A stretch of DNA of 43,704 nucleotides from an uncultured Clostridia bacterium (GTDB lineage Bacteria; Bacillota; Clostridia; Christensenellales; UBA3700): the NCBI GenBank assembly GCA_947175555.1, contig CAMWNK010000008.1:1-43704 (forward strand). Reading direction: 5' to 3'. Under the pieces are notes generated by a model. That model searched no databases, had not been told where the DNA came from, and saw nothing but the letters and a program-made list of their open reading frames with translations. Positions within the stretch are counted from its first letter, which is position 1. The number at the start of each line of letters is the position of its first letter. The translations under genes were made by a program, and so were the position numbers. Shown piece after piece: positions 7,773-16,003 of this stretch.

Positions 7773-10700
7773 ATGAGAAACAAAAAGTATCTTATTATAA
7801 CAATCGTTGTAATCTTGATAATCTCTATGCTAACGCTTATCGTCGCATGCGACGACAACGACGACAACGGCGACGAGAATACCAATTACTCCGATACTCT
7901 GTTTACCAACGGTAACTTCGACAACGTAAGCGGAGAGGACTATCCTCTCCAGCCTTCGGACTGGACAGGAGCTCCCGGCTCTACCAGCACATCCGCTACG
8001 TTAAAGACGCCCAACAGTTCCGACGATCTCGCTTACGGAGTAATCGACATAACCAAAGAGCGCAATTACCGTAAACAGATAGGCTCTGTCCAACCGGGCA
8101 AGGTAGGCAAAGACAATAATATCTTGACGATTTATAATAAGACCGCTACGGCTTACAAATATACTTCGGCATCCATATCCGTCGAGCCCGACAGCGTATA
8201 CAGGCTGAGCGTATGGTGCAAGACGGAGTTGTATCCCGAGTCCCACTCTGCTTACAATACTTGGAAAAACAGCAGCAGCAACGTCAGCGTGAGTAAAGAG
8301 TTCACGGGCGCGTATATCTACGTAACCGGTACCGCCGCATATGCAGCTTTCCAAGGCGTGGATACGGCAGGCGAATGGCAGGAATTCGTATTATATATCA
8401 ATACCAAAGACGCCGCAACGGGAACAATCACCCTCTCGCTCGGCCTCGGAGACGGCAACTGGGAGACGGGACATATGACCGCAGGTTACGCTTACTTCGA
8501 CGATATTACCCTGCTCAAGCTCAACGATGCTTACCGCGATGCCGACAATACGTACGTCAAGGGCGACGCCAATCTCAGCAAAGACGACGCTTTGAATAAG
8601 GCGTATGCCGAGTATGCTAACGCAACCCAAGGCACTTCCGAGTCAAAGATAATAGACGGCGCGGAGCAATCTTCCGCTCACAAGGTTCACACCGCCAAGT
8701 ATGAATCCGCGCTCGGCAACACCCAGTTCGATTACGAGACGTCGACCTCTACGCCTTATACCACCTCAAAGTGGTCGGGTAAGGCAGGCAACAAGCCCGA
8801 CGGCTCTACCCACAACACTTCTTCCACCTACGTGCAAAGGGGCATACTGGACACCGCCTATATGAATAAGGACGTCATCAACGACAGCGCGTCTTATCCT
8901 ACCCTCGTACTCGATACGCCCAACGCAAGCGATGCGAGAGTAACCTATAATTACAACGGCAGTTACAGCAGGAGCACCGCTAATATCTTGATGATTAACA
9001 ACCGCAGAGACAACGTCTACTATTATAAGTCAGGCAGTTCTCTGACCGTAAAAGCCGCGTCTTACTATAAGATGAGCGTTTACGTAAAGACTTACGGGGC
9101 TAATGCCGCCGCAAGCGTAAAGCTCACATACGGCTCCGACACCGACTCCTCCACGCTCGTAAGCGTTGACAACATCAACACGGACGGCGAGTGGCGAGTT
9201 ATCGAGATGTATATCAAGGGAGATACCTTCCGCGATAAGACCGTAAACGTAGAGCTGTGGTTGGGCAACAATAACAGCGACGGCTGCACCGGTATTGCCA
9301 TGTTCGACGCGCTTTCTTACGAGAGCAGCGACGCGACTGCATACGACGTTGCAGAAAATAAAGGCGCCTTCTCTACTGAAGGCAATATCGTATACAAGGA
9401 GATGGGCGATACTGCAGGCAATATTAACTATACCGTAGACGATAAGTCCACTCGCGACTCCTCATATGCTAAGCTATTGAAGAAAGGCGACAGCTTTAAG
9501 GGCGAAATCGTAGACGTTGCTCTCGAAGAAAGCAATGCAAGCGCGGTATGGGCATTGGACAACAAGACTCCTTCGCGTACGGCTATCATGCCCGACATCG
9601 CTATCAACGCTACTGCAGACACCTCTAACCTTATTAAAGTAGAAAGCAACTCTTATATCATCCTCTCCGCTTGGATAAAGACGTCCGATATAGCGTCGGG
9701 CGGACTTACCGCGACGTTGTATGAGTATGATATCGAGGAGATGGATAAGGCGATAACCGCAGGTAAGCTCACTCAGGACAACAAGGGCAACCTTTCCGAT
9801 TATAAGACGTCTAAGGGTACGCTCTCTCCTTTGACATCCGAGTCGCTCGAAAGCTATGCAAACGATGCGCATAACGGATATGTAATGATATCTTTTGCAA
9901 TAGAAGGTCCTGCCTATAAGTCAGCCTACGTAGGTATTGAATTCAATTTGGGCAGCGGCACCAATTCCGACAGCTCTTCCTATGTGAAAGGTCATGCCTT
10001 AATCACCAACCTCATGATAGAAGAGATTGGCGCGGCTGACTACTCGTCCACGTCGAGCGCGTCCAACACAACGTCTTCCAACCTTAAAAATGCGTCCTCT
10101 ACAGGTTTTGCATCCAACGGTTACTTTGAGACGCCCGATATTACCGCGACCAATAATCTGTATAAAGACACGGTTAAAGACAACAACCTCGGTGAATTCG
10201 ATTATACCGACGACAATACTTGGATGCTGCTGCCTTTGGCTAAAGGCTGGAGCGCGACCAATACAATCAGAATGACCGACAAGCTGAAGGGAAACAACTC
10301 CTATGCTTACGGCGGTCTGCTCAACCTCGAGAACGCCGACCATCGCAAGTGGTTTAGCGACGAGATAAGCTCTGTATCTTCGTTCATCGCTTCTGCTCTG
10401 TCCGACAGCTCGTACGCATCGATATACGATAGCGCGGTAGCTAAAGACAAGTATTGCGGACTGTCTATAGATAAGCACCCCTCCGTCCTTGCTGCCTACG
10501 GTAAGGAATTGAATAAATTCGGATTCTCGTCATCGTCCGTTACGCTTGACGCTAATTCCTACTACAGAGTAAGAGTATGGGTATTTGCAGACACTAATAC
10601 GCGTATCAGCGTAAGTCTGTCTACGGGCTCCGACAACACTCCTTACGGATTTATCGACGTATCCAACCAATCAAGCGGTTGGCAGCCTTACGATATCTAT

Positions 10701-11999
10701 ATCGAGACGGGCGTATCTTCCATAAGCGCGACGCTTACCCTCTCTGTGGGCAGTATCGAGGCAAACGAGGAGATATCCAATAACAGCAACGCCGCTCTCT
10801 TTACCGGCGCGGTATATACCAAGCTCAGCGGCGAAGACGATTACGACAGCTTTGTATCCGCCTTGGATAACAGCTCCACGGCTGTATCTTGGCTTGTAGA
10901 CACAATGGATAACTCCGCCGAGTCTACCGATAACCTCTCTACCCATTCCGGTTGGAGTGGCGCATTGATTGACGACGAGGCAAGCTCCGACGACGTAACC
11001 GTAGGCGTATTCGACAGAAATACCCATTCTTGGGATACTCTGTTCGACCTTGACGTAGACGGCGCGGACAGCGCATTGCTTAGCGCCGTGTTCGACGAGT
11101 CGATAAGCGACAAGAACATCAATAACAACATGGCAACCGCTATCGGTAACAAAGTGCTTGCAATATACAACCATGCAGACGTGCTTGACGACGACGGCAA
11201 GCTCAGCGGCGGCGCCTATAAATTCACGTCCAACTCCGTAACTTTAGCTAAGGGTTCTTACTACAAGATTACGATATGGGCGTTGACGTACAAGATAGGT
11301 AAGGACAATTCCTTAATCATAAGCCTTAAGATAGGCAACAACTCTTATACCTTCGGTCAGTCGGCGGAAAATCCTACCGCGCTTGAAACCGCAAGAAAGA
11401 TTAACACCTCTTCATATGCGGACGACGGCACCGAGACTGTAGGCAAATGGCGCGAGATATCCTTCTACGTCTACGTAGAGGAAGAAGTAACCGAGACGGT
11501 TACCGCTTCTCTTACCTTGCAGCTCGGAGACGAGGACGAATGGGTAAGCGGATACGCTTTCTTCGACAACTTCTCTTGCGTTAAAGTCAACGCGCCCGAA
11601 GGCAGTAGCGAGATAGACGTAATCGCAAGCAAGCTCGGCTTCACTCCTACAGCGAAGGATGATAACGACAACGATATCTTCTCCGATAAAAACGGATATA
11701 TCGATGACGCCCCCGTTGCTTCGCTCAGCAATAACTACGTCATTCGCTATACTCAGGCCGACGCAGAAAAGGCAGAAGATCCTACCAATGAGGATGAGAC
11801 TTCCGGCAACAATAATCAGTATCTGTGGGTATATATCACTACGGGTATAATCGGCGGATTGATAGTGCTGGTTGTTGCAGTATTCTTGATTAAAAAGGTT
11901 ATGACTAAGCGCAAGCGCACCAAGCAGGTGAACAAGAAGTCGAGTTATGACCGCAGCAATACCGCAGGCTCGGGAAGAAATAAGTTCTCGGGTAAATAA
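7773..11999 (+). CDS. large modular surface lipoprotein with CBM-like repeats and C-terminal TM
   Basis: 1408 residues. The N-terminal signal peptide ends in lipobox LIVAC (Cys near residue 26), followed by an acidic DDNDDNGDEN linker. Five related beta-rich modules can be seen, with cores at about residues 130-250, 420-512, 622-749, 918-1017 and 1154-1272. Each runs as S-YY-x-hydrophobic-SVWVKT, a central G-W stretch, a TLSLGLG-like strand and GYAFFD-I, a pattern resembling jelly-roll carbohydrate-binding modules (CenC/CBM4-9 type). Residues about 1349-1375 form a transmembrane segment followed by a basic, Ser-rich tail. Glycan binding at the surface is inference. ATG with AGGTGG upstream; monocistronic, with its own promoter and terminator. 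Confidence 0.85.
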   Translation: MRNKKYLIITIVVILIISMLTLIVACDDNDDNGDENTNYSDTLFTNGNFDNVSGEDYPLQPSDWTGAPGSTSTSATLKTPNSSDDLAYGVIDITKERNYRKQIGSVQPGKVGKDNNILTIYNKTATAYKYTSASISVEPDSVYRLSVWCKTELYPESHSAYNTWKNSSSNVSVSKEFTGAYIYVTGTAAYAAFQGVDTAGEWQEFVLYINTKDAATGTITLSLGLGDGNWETGHMTAGYAYFDDITLLKLNDAYRDADNTYVKGDANLSKDDALNKAYAEYANATQGTSESKIIDGAEQSSAHKVHTAKYESALGNTQFDYETSTSTPYTTSKWSGKAGNKPDGSTHNTSSTYVQRGILDTAYMNKDVINDSASYPTLVLDTPNASDARVTYNYNGSYSRSTANILMINNRRDNVYYYKSGSSLTVKAASYYKMSVYVKTYGANAAASVKLTYGSDTDSSTLVSVDNINTDGEWRVIEMYIKGDTFRDKTVNVELWLGNNNSDGCTGIAMFDALSYESSDATAYDVAENKGAFSTEGNIVYKEMGDTAGNINYTVDDKSTRDSSYAKLLKKGDSFKGEIVDVALEESNASAVWALDNKTPSRTAIMPDIAINATADTSNLIKVESNSYIILSAWIKTSDIASGGLTATLYEYDIEEMDKAITAGKLTQDNKGNLSDYKTSKGTLSPLTSESLESYANDAHNGYVMISFAIEGPAYKSAYVGIEFNLGSGTNSDSSSYVKGHALITNLMIEEIGAADYSSTSSASNTTSSNLKNASSTGFASNGYFETPDITATNNLYKDTVKDNNLGEFDYTDDNTWMLLPLAKGWSATNTIRMTDKLKGNNSYAYGGLLNLENADHRKWFSDEISSVSSFIASALSDSSYASIYDSAVAKDKYCGLSIDKHPSVLAAYGKELNKFGFSSSSVTLDANSYYRVRVWVFADTNTRISVSLSTGSDNTPYGFIDVSNQSSGWQPYDIYIETGVSSISATLTLSVGSIEANEEISNNSNAALFTGAVYTKLSGEDDYDSFVSALDNSSTAVSWLVDTMDNSAESTDNLSTHSGWSGALIDDEASSDDVTVGVFDRNTHSWDTLFDLDVDGADSALLSAVFDESISDKNINNNMATAIGNKVLAIYNHADVLDDDGKLSGGAYKFTSNSVTLAKGSYYKITIWALTYKIGKDNSLIISLKIGNNSYTFGQSAENPTALETARKINTSSYADDGTETVGKWREISFYVYVEEEVTETVTASLTLQLGDEDEWVSGYAFFDNFSCVKVNAPEGSSEIDVIASKLGFTPTAKDDNDNDIFSDKNGYIDDAPVASLSNNYVIRYTQADAEKAEDPTNEDETSGNNNQYLWVYITTGIIGGLIVLVVAVFLIKKVMTKRKRTKQVNKKSSYDRSNTAGSGRNKFSGK

Positions 12000-12025
12000 G
12001 TAACCAATAGTTACGTAAAACGCAT

Positions 12026-12050
12026 AGGACGCCGATAATCGGCGTCCTTA
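12026..12050 (+). terminator. intrinsic terminator after the large lipoprotein gene
   Basis: A perfect 10-bp stem (12026-12035 with 12039-12048), TAA loop, GC-rich, followed by a moderately T-rich stretch. It lies 26 bp after the stop codon. Confidence 0.75.
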
Positions 12051-12167
12051 TTTATTATTGTAAAATATACAAGCAATTATTAAATTGCAATTAATAATCA
12101 GCAATCAGCCCGCTGCACAAGCGAGATGTCGTGCAACTATGATAAATTATTATCCCTACTCGTCTTA

Positions 12168-12455
12168 TCAGATATATATCTTCTGCCCTATAAATACTTC
12201 TCCCGTGAGATTGTTATTGTCTCTTATAAACTGCTCTCGCACGCCGCATGATATCGCAATAGACGCGATTGTATCGAAAGGCTTGACGATATATTCTCGC
12301 CCGTCGGGCTTGGATATTACGATTCGCACGCCCTCGTCAATCTGCTCCGAAGTGCAATTATTGTCATGAAGAATAGCCGACGCGCTCACGCCGAACTTAG
12401 CCGAAATATCTTCTATCCTTTCTCCGCGATTAACTTTATATACTACTGTAGCCAT
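12168..12455 (-). CDS. small protein of two LysM domains
   Basis: 95 residues consisting of two LysM modules: residues about 4-50 (VYKVNRGERIEDISAKFGVS) and about 53-95 (REYIVKPFDTIASIAISCGV, ending VFIGQKIYI). LysM binds N-acetylglucosamine-containing glycans. No signal peptide is present, so export is not obvious; LysM proteins of spore coat assembly also lack one, and a mother-cell role would fit the divergent SpoVB-type gene. That role is inference. The ATG follows a strong GGAGGT by five bases. The gene is transcribed away from the flippase gene with 52 bp between the starts. Confidence 0.85.
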   Translation of the reverse strand: MATVVYKVNRGERIEDISAKFGVSASAILHDNNCTSEQIDEGVRIVISKPDGREYIVKPFDTIASIAISCGVREQFIRDNNNLTGEVFIGQKIYI

Positions 12456-12507
12456 TTTTTACCTCCGATTAATTATATTTGAGGACAGGCTATAATATCC
12501 TATTATT

Positions 12508-13998
12508 ATGAAAAAGATATTCAAAGCCTTCTTCACCGTAACGGCGATTTCGGTAGCAACAAGGTTTATTTCGTTTATATTTAAGATATACATATCGCGG
12601 AAATTGGGAGCGGAAATCATGGGTGTATATCAGATATGCCTATCCGTATTCATGCTGTTCGTATCGCTGGCGGCAAGCGGTCTGCCCGTTACGCTCTCAC
12701 GCTTTACTGCGGAGACACAAGCTACGGGCAATATCCGCAGACAAAGAGCGTCCGTCTCTACAGCCCTGCTGCTCAGCCTGATGATTTCAATTACCGTATG
12801 TACAGTATTTTACTGCTTTCCTTCGCTACTAAATTACATCTTCACCGATAAAAGGTGCGCAGACCTCTTCATAATACTATTGCCCACGATGATTACTACG
12901 AGCGTATACACCATCTCGCGCGGCTGGTTTTGGGGTAAAAAGGACTTCTTCATATTCTCGGTAACGGAAGCTGCAGATGAGCTGATAAAAATAATAATGT
13001 GCGGCATATTAATAAGCTGTCTCGGAGGAGTTATCGCGCTGGAGTACAGCCTCGCTTATGCCATGCTTATCAGCGACGTAGTAATTGCCGTTACGCTTGC
13101 GGTGCTCTTCTTCGTTAAGGGTGGCAGGCTCGCCTCTCCCACACTGAGCAAGCCCATAATCAAGAGCGCGACGCCGCTCACGGTAACGCGCATGTGCGGT
13201 TCTGTCATGTCGACATTCATATCGCTTGTACTGCCGAGCATATTGATTGCATCATGCAACCTGACAAGCGCGCAGGCAACGGCGGAATTTGGCAGAGCGA
13301 CCGGCATGGTCATGCCTTTGATACTTGCGCCTTCGTCCGTCATCGGCTCGCTGTCGGTAGTAATCATACCGGAAATAGCGGCGCGTAACGCGTCATCCGA
13401 CACGTCTATCAACCGTACGCTTACTAAAGCGCTCAACTTCACTTGCATAGTCGCATCGGCTGCCTTTATCGTCTTTGCCGGCTGCGGCGAAACTATCGGA
13501 ACCCTGCTGTACGACGATACGGCAGTAGGCTCATATCTTGCAGCGGCTTCTGCGATAGTGTTCCCCATATCGATTAACGGAATAGTGGTATCGATGCTCA
13601 ACTCATTCGGAAAAGAAAATCAGACCTTTATAAGTCATGTGATAGGCTATGTATTCCTCGTAGCGGCTATACTGATATTGCCCAGATATACGGGAATATA
13701 CGGATACTTTATATCAATATTCATATTCCACACCATAACAATGATAGCCAACCTCGCATTCTTAGGCAAGCGCGTACCTCTTACCGCTCGCTCGTCGCTC
13801 AAGTGTCTGATGCCCGTGGGACTGTCATTGATAATCGCAATAGGCGTACGCATAATGTCCAAGGCTATTATGCCTATCGGAGAAATAGCTGCCTGCGCAA
13901 TCTCGATGATTTGCGGCGCGATAATATTGTATATAGCACTCGCCTTACTCAAGATGGCGCCCACTCCTAAAGCCGCATTGAAAATGTTGAGAAAATAA
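12508..13998 (+). CDS. SpoVB-type polysaccharide/lipid flippase (MOP superfamily)
   Basis: 496 residues with 12-14 hydrophobic segments, the size and profile of SpoVB/MurJ-like members of the MOP exporter superfamily. The N-terminus (residues 1-65) is typical of the SpoVB/PST group: ATRFISFIFKIYISRKLGAE followed by a GVYQICLSVFMLF segment and the conserved SGLPVTLSRF. Relatives flip lipid-linked cell-wall or spore-cortex precursors; Bacillus SpoVB is needed for cortex formation. Whether this copy serves sporulation or vegetative wall synthesis is open. There is no Shine-Dalgarno; TATAAT lies 11 bases before the ATG. Confidence 0.85.
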   Translation: MKKIFKAFFTVTAISVATRFISFIFKIYISRKLGAEIMGVYQICLSVFMLFVSLAASGLPVTLSRFTAETQATGNIRRQRASVSTALLLSLMISITVCTVFYCFPSLLNYIFTDKRCADLFIILLPTMITTSVYTISRGWFWGKKDFFIFSVTEAADELIKIIMCGILISCLGGVIALEYSLAYAMLISDVVIAVTLAVLFFVKGGRLASPTLSKPIIKSATPLTVTRMCGSVMSTFISLVLPSILIASCNLTSAQATAEFGRATGMVMPLILAPSSVIGSLSVVIIPEIAARNASSDTSINRTLTKALNFTCIVASAAFIVFAGCGETIGTLLYDDTAVGSYLAAASAIVFPISINGIVVSMLNSFGKENQTFISHVIGYVFLVAAILILPRYTGIYGYFISIFIFHTITMIANLAFLGKRVPLTARSSLKCLMPVGLSLIIAIGVRIMSKAIMPIGEIAACAISMICGAIILYIALALLKMAPTPKAALKMLRK

Positions 13999-14032
13999 GA
14001 ATATTAAACGCTCCGAGATAAATACTATCGAT

Positions 14033-14740
14033 ATGCTGATAGTATTTGTAAGAGCGATAGTAATTTATCTATTCCTTTTGGTCGCAATGCGACTTATGGG
14101 TAAAAAGCAGCTGGGAGAGCTCCAGCCCTTTGAGTTTGCCATATCTCTTATAATGGCAGAGCTTGCCTGCATACCTATGTCGGACACTACCGTGCCCGTA
14201 GTGTATGGGCTAATACCAATATTTACCCTCTTTGTAGTACAGTTCTTGCTAACTAAGATAATTAAGCACTCTGTCAAGGCACGAAGATTGATTAACGGCA
14301 AGCCCGTAATAGTAATTAATCCCAACGGTATAGACTATGAGGCAATTAATATGCTTGACCTTACCGTCAATGACTTACTCGAAGCTATACGTTGTAAGAA
14401 TTATCTCAGCCCCGAAGAGATAGAATATGCCATATTCGAGACCAACGGCGAGGTAAGTATAGTCCCTAAAGCCGCCAATACGCCTGTAACGGCAAGCATA
14501 ATGAACGTAGAGCTGCCTGCTCCGCAACTTCCTTACACGGTGGTGTGCGAAGGCAGGAAAATGGGCGACAACATCAATAAGGGCAATATAGACGAGGGCA
14601 AGATAGATAGCGTACTGAGCAATAACAATCTAAAGCTGAAAGAAGTGCTGCTAATGACCGTAACAGGCGGAGACGACTATTATCTGCAACCTATGCACGG
14701 CACATACAAGACAGGCAAACTCAGCGAGGTGAACGCATGA
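14033..14740 (+). CDS. DUF421 (YetF/YrbG family) membrane protein
   Basis: 235 residues. Three N-terminal membrane segments (about 1-80) contain the family element RLMGKKQLGELQPFEFAISL. Two soluble subdomains follow, with RLINGKPVIVINPNGIDYE and DLLEAIRCKNYLSPEEIEYAIFETNGEVSIV. The family is widespread in spore-formers; related proteins have been linked to the spore membrane, but the biochemical role is not settled. It overlaps the DUF4363 gene by 4 nt (ATGA). That pairing is a standard clostridial arrangement and supports both calls. No strong ribosome-binding site precedes the ATG. Confidence 0.88.
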   Translation: MLIVFVRAIVIYLFLLVAMRLMGKKQLGELQPFEFAISLIMAELACIPMSDTTVPVVYGLIPIFTLFVVQFLLTKIIKHSVKARRLINGKPVIVINPNGIDYEAINMLDLTVNDLLEAIRCKNYLSPEEIEYAIFETNGEVSIVPKAANTPVTASIMNVELPAPQLPYTVVCEGRKMGDNINKGNIDEGKIDSVLSNNNLKLKEVLLMTVTGGDDYYLQPMHGTYKTGKLSEVNA

Positions 14741-15117
14741 AAAAAATCATTCTCGTACTTGTAATATTAGCAATAATAGTCGGATTGGGCATTACCGAAC
14801 AGGTATGCGTGAGCAAGACATTCGATAACGCGCTTAATCAAAGCAAAAAAATCACTCAAGCCATAGAGGCGGAGGACTATGTGTCCGCAGCAGAACTGAC
14901 GCAAGAGATGTCTGATTGGTGGTCGAAAAAGCGCGACGTTCTCGAATTCGTATGTCCTAACAACGATATAAAGGTGGTTATGGTCGCAATAGGAGACCTT
15001 AAGGGCGCTTTGGATGCCGAGATGTGGGAGGACAGTCTGCAAAAAGCTGTGCTTCTGACCTACACTATCGAAAACAGTAAAAACCTGCTTACCTTCAAGT
15101 GGAAAAACGTATTATAA
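14737..15117 (+). CDS. DUF4363 family protein
   Basis: 126 residues: one N-terminal membrane anchor (residues 3-22) and a helical exported domain with TFDNALNQSKKITQAIEAEDY and the family-typical DWWSKKRDVLEFV. The function is unknown. It overlaps the DUF421 gene by 4 nt and is translationally coupled; the two proteins probably act together at the membrane. It ends the operon and is followed by a strong hairpin. Confidence 0.85.
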   Translation: MKKIILVLVILAIIVGLGITEQVCVSKTFDNALNQSKKITQAIEAEDYVSAAELTQEMSDWWSKKRDVLEFVCPNNDIKVVMVAIGDLKGALDAEMWEDSLQKAVLLTYTIENSKNLLTFKWKNVL

Positions 15118-15140
15118 ATCGTCTTGACACAAGCCACTGC

Positions 15141-15166
15141 AAAGCCCGCCTTTTTAGGCGGGCTTT
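15141..15166. terminator. strong hairpin without U-tract after the DUF421-DUF4363 operon
   Basis: An 11-bp perfect stem (15141-15151 with 15156-15166) closed by a TTTT loop. Neither strand has a U-run after it, so it may be a weak terminator, a transcript 3'-end stabiliser, or both. Confidence 0.45.
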
Positions 15167-15382
15167 AGTGTTGAAATACGAACGCTTATACTTTGCTAAA
15201 GGCAATCAATCTCTTTAGATACTTCTTGAGCAGTCGCATAAGGCGCGAAAGTGTGTTTAAGGAAAAAGACTGCAAGAATATGTATTAGACTACGCGAACG
15301 CGCTTGCCTGCACGAAAGGCTATATATAAAAAGCGCAACCTCAAACTCGCCTACAAATATGTAACCTATAAAGTAATTGTCA

Positions 15383-15931
15383 TTACATAGGTTTAAGATT
15401 TTTGTTAAGTCTATCCACCATCCACGCAATTCTCTTCTCCCGTCCTATATCAGTCTTGGCGTCGAGATATGCGCGCGTATAAGTCTTTTTAACCGACAGG
15501 GACATCGCGGAAAAATTAGTGTATGCAGGCTCGAACTCTTGCAATACCTTAGATAAGACGGCAATATCTTCTTCGGTTATCGCCGCAGGCTTAGGGGCAT
15601 CCCACTGCCCGTTTCGCTTTGCCTCATCGATTTTTCTCCTGCCGTAATCGGTCATAAGTCCACGCTCTTCGAGGCTTTTTACCAATCCTTTATTTTTCTC
15701 GGACCACTTGCTGTTTTTCCTGCGCAATGAAAAATATTTCTTATATGTTTTATCCTCAAGACTTTGCATCTGCCCGTCAATCCATCCGAAGCACAACGCC
15801 TCTTCAAGCGCATCTTGCGCCTTAAGCGTATCCTTGCCAAATAACAGCCATACACCTTCTTCTATAGTGCAATGCTCTATCAGCCAATCCCTGAACTCTT
15901 GCCTATTACAAAACTTAATTATGTCGCTCAC
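15383..15931 (-). CDS. YdeI/OmpD-associated family protein
   Basis: 182 residues matching the YdeI/OmpD-associated (DUF1801-related 'bacteriocin-protection') family: EFRDWL at the N-terminus, EEALCFGWIDGQMQSLED near residues 42-60, YFSLRRKNSKWSEKNKG near 66-83, and the C-terminal RAYLDAKTDIGREKRIAWMVDRL. The role is uncertain; the 'bacteriocin-protection' name rests on few members. The start is GTG at 15931 with AAAGGA upstream; earlier in-frame ATGs are absent. It lies 72 bp behind uvrA on the same strand, so it may be read through from the uvr operon. Confidence 0.85.
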   Translation of the reverse strand: MSDIIKFCNRQEFRDWLIEHCTIEEGVWLLFGKDTLKAQDALEEALCFGWIDGQMQSLEDKTYKKYFSLRRKNSKWSEKNKGLVKSLEERGLMTDYGRRKIDEAKRNGQWDAPKPAAITEEDIAVLSKVLQEFEPAYTNFSAMSLSVKKTYTRAYLDAKTDIGREKRIAWMVDRLNKNLKPM

Positions 15932-16003
15932 GTTATCCTTTACAGCCTTGCAAATATTCTCTTAGTTGCAGTTCAATCAACATTGATTGGATATTACTAC
16001 GAG

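Noticed and set aside
15196..15429. Minus-strand open frame of 77 codons after the YdeI-family gene
   Set aside because: Overlaps the end of that gene, no ribosome-binding site, composition unlike a protein.
15972..15987. Inverted repeat CAATCAA-CA-TTGATTG after uvrA as terminator
   Set aside because: Loop of two bases, AT-rich and no T-run; too weak to call.
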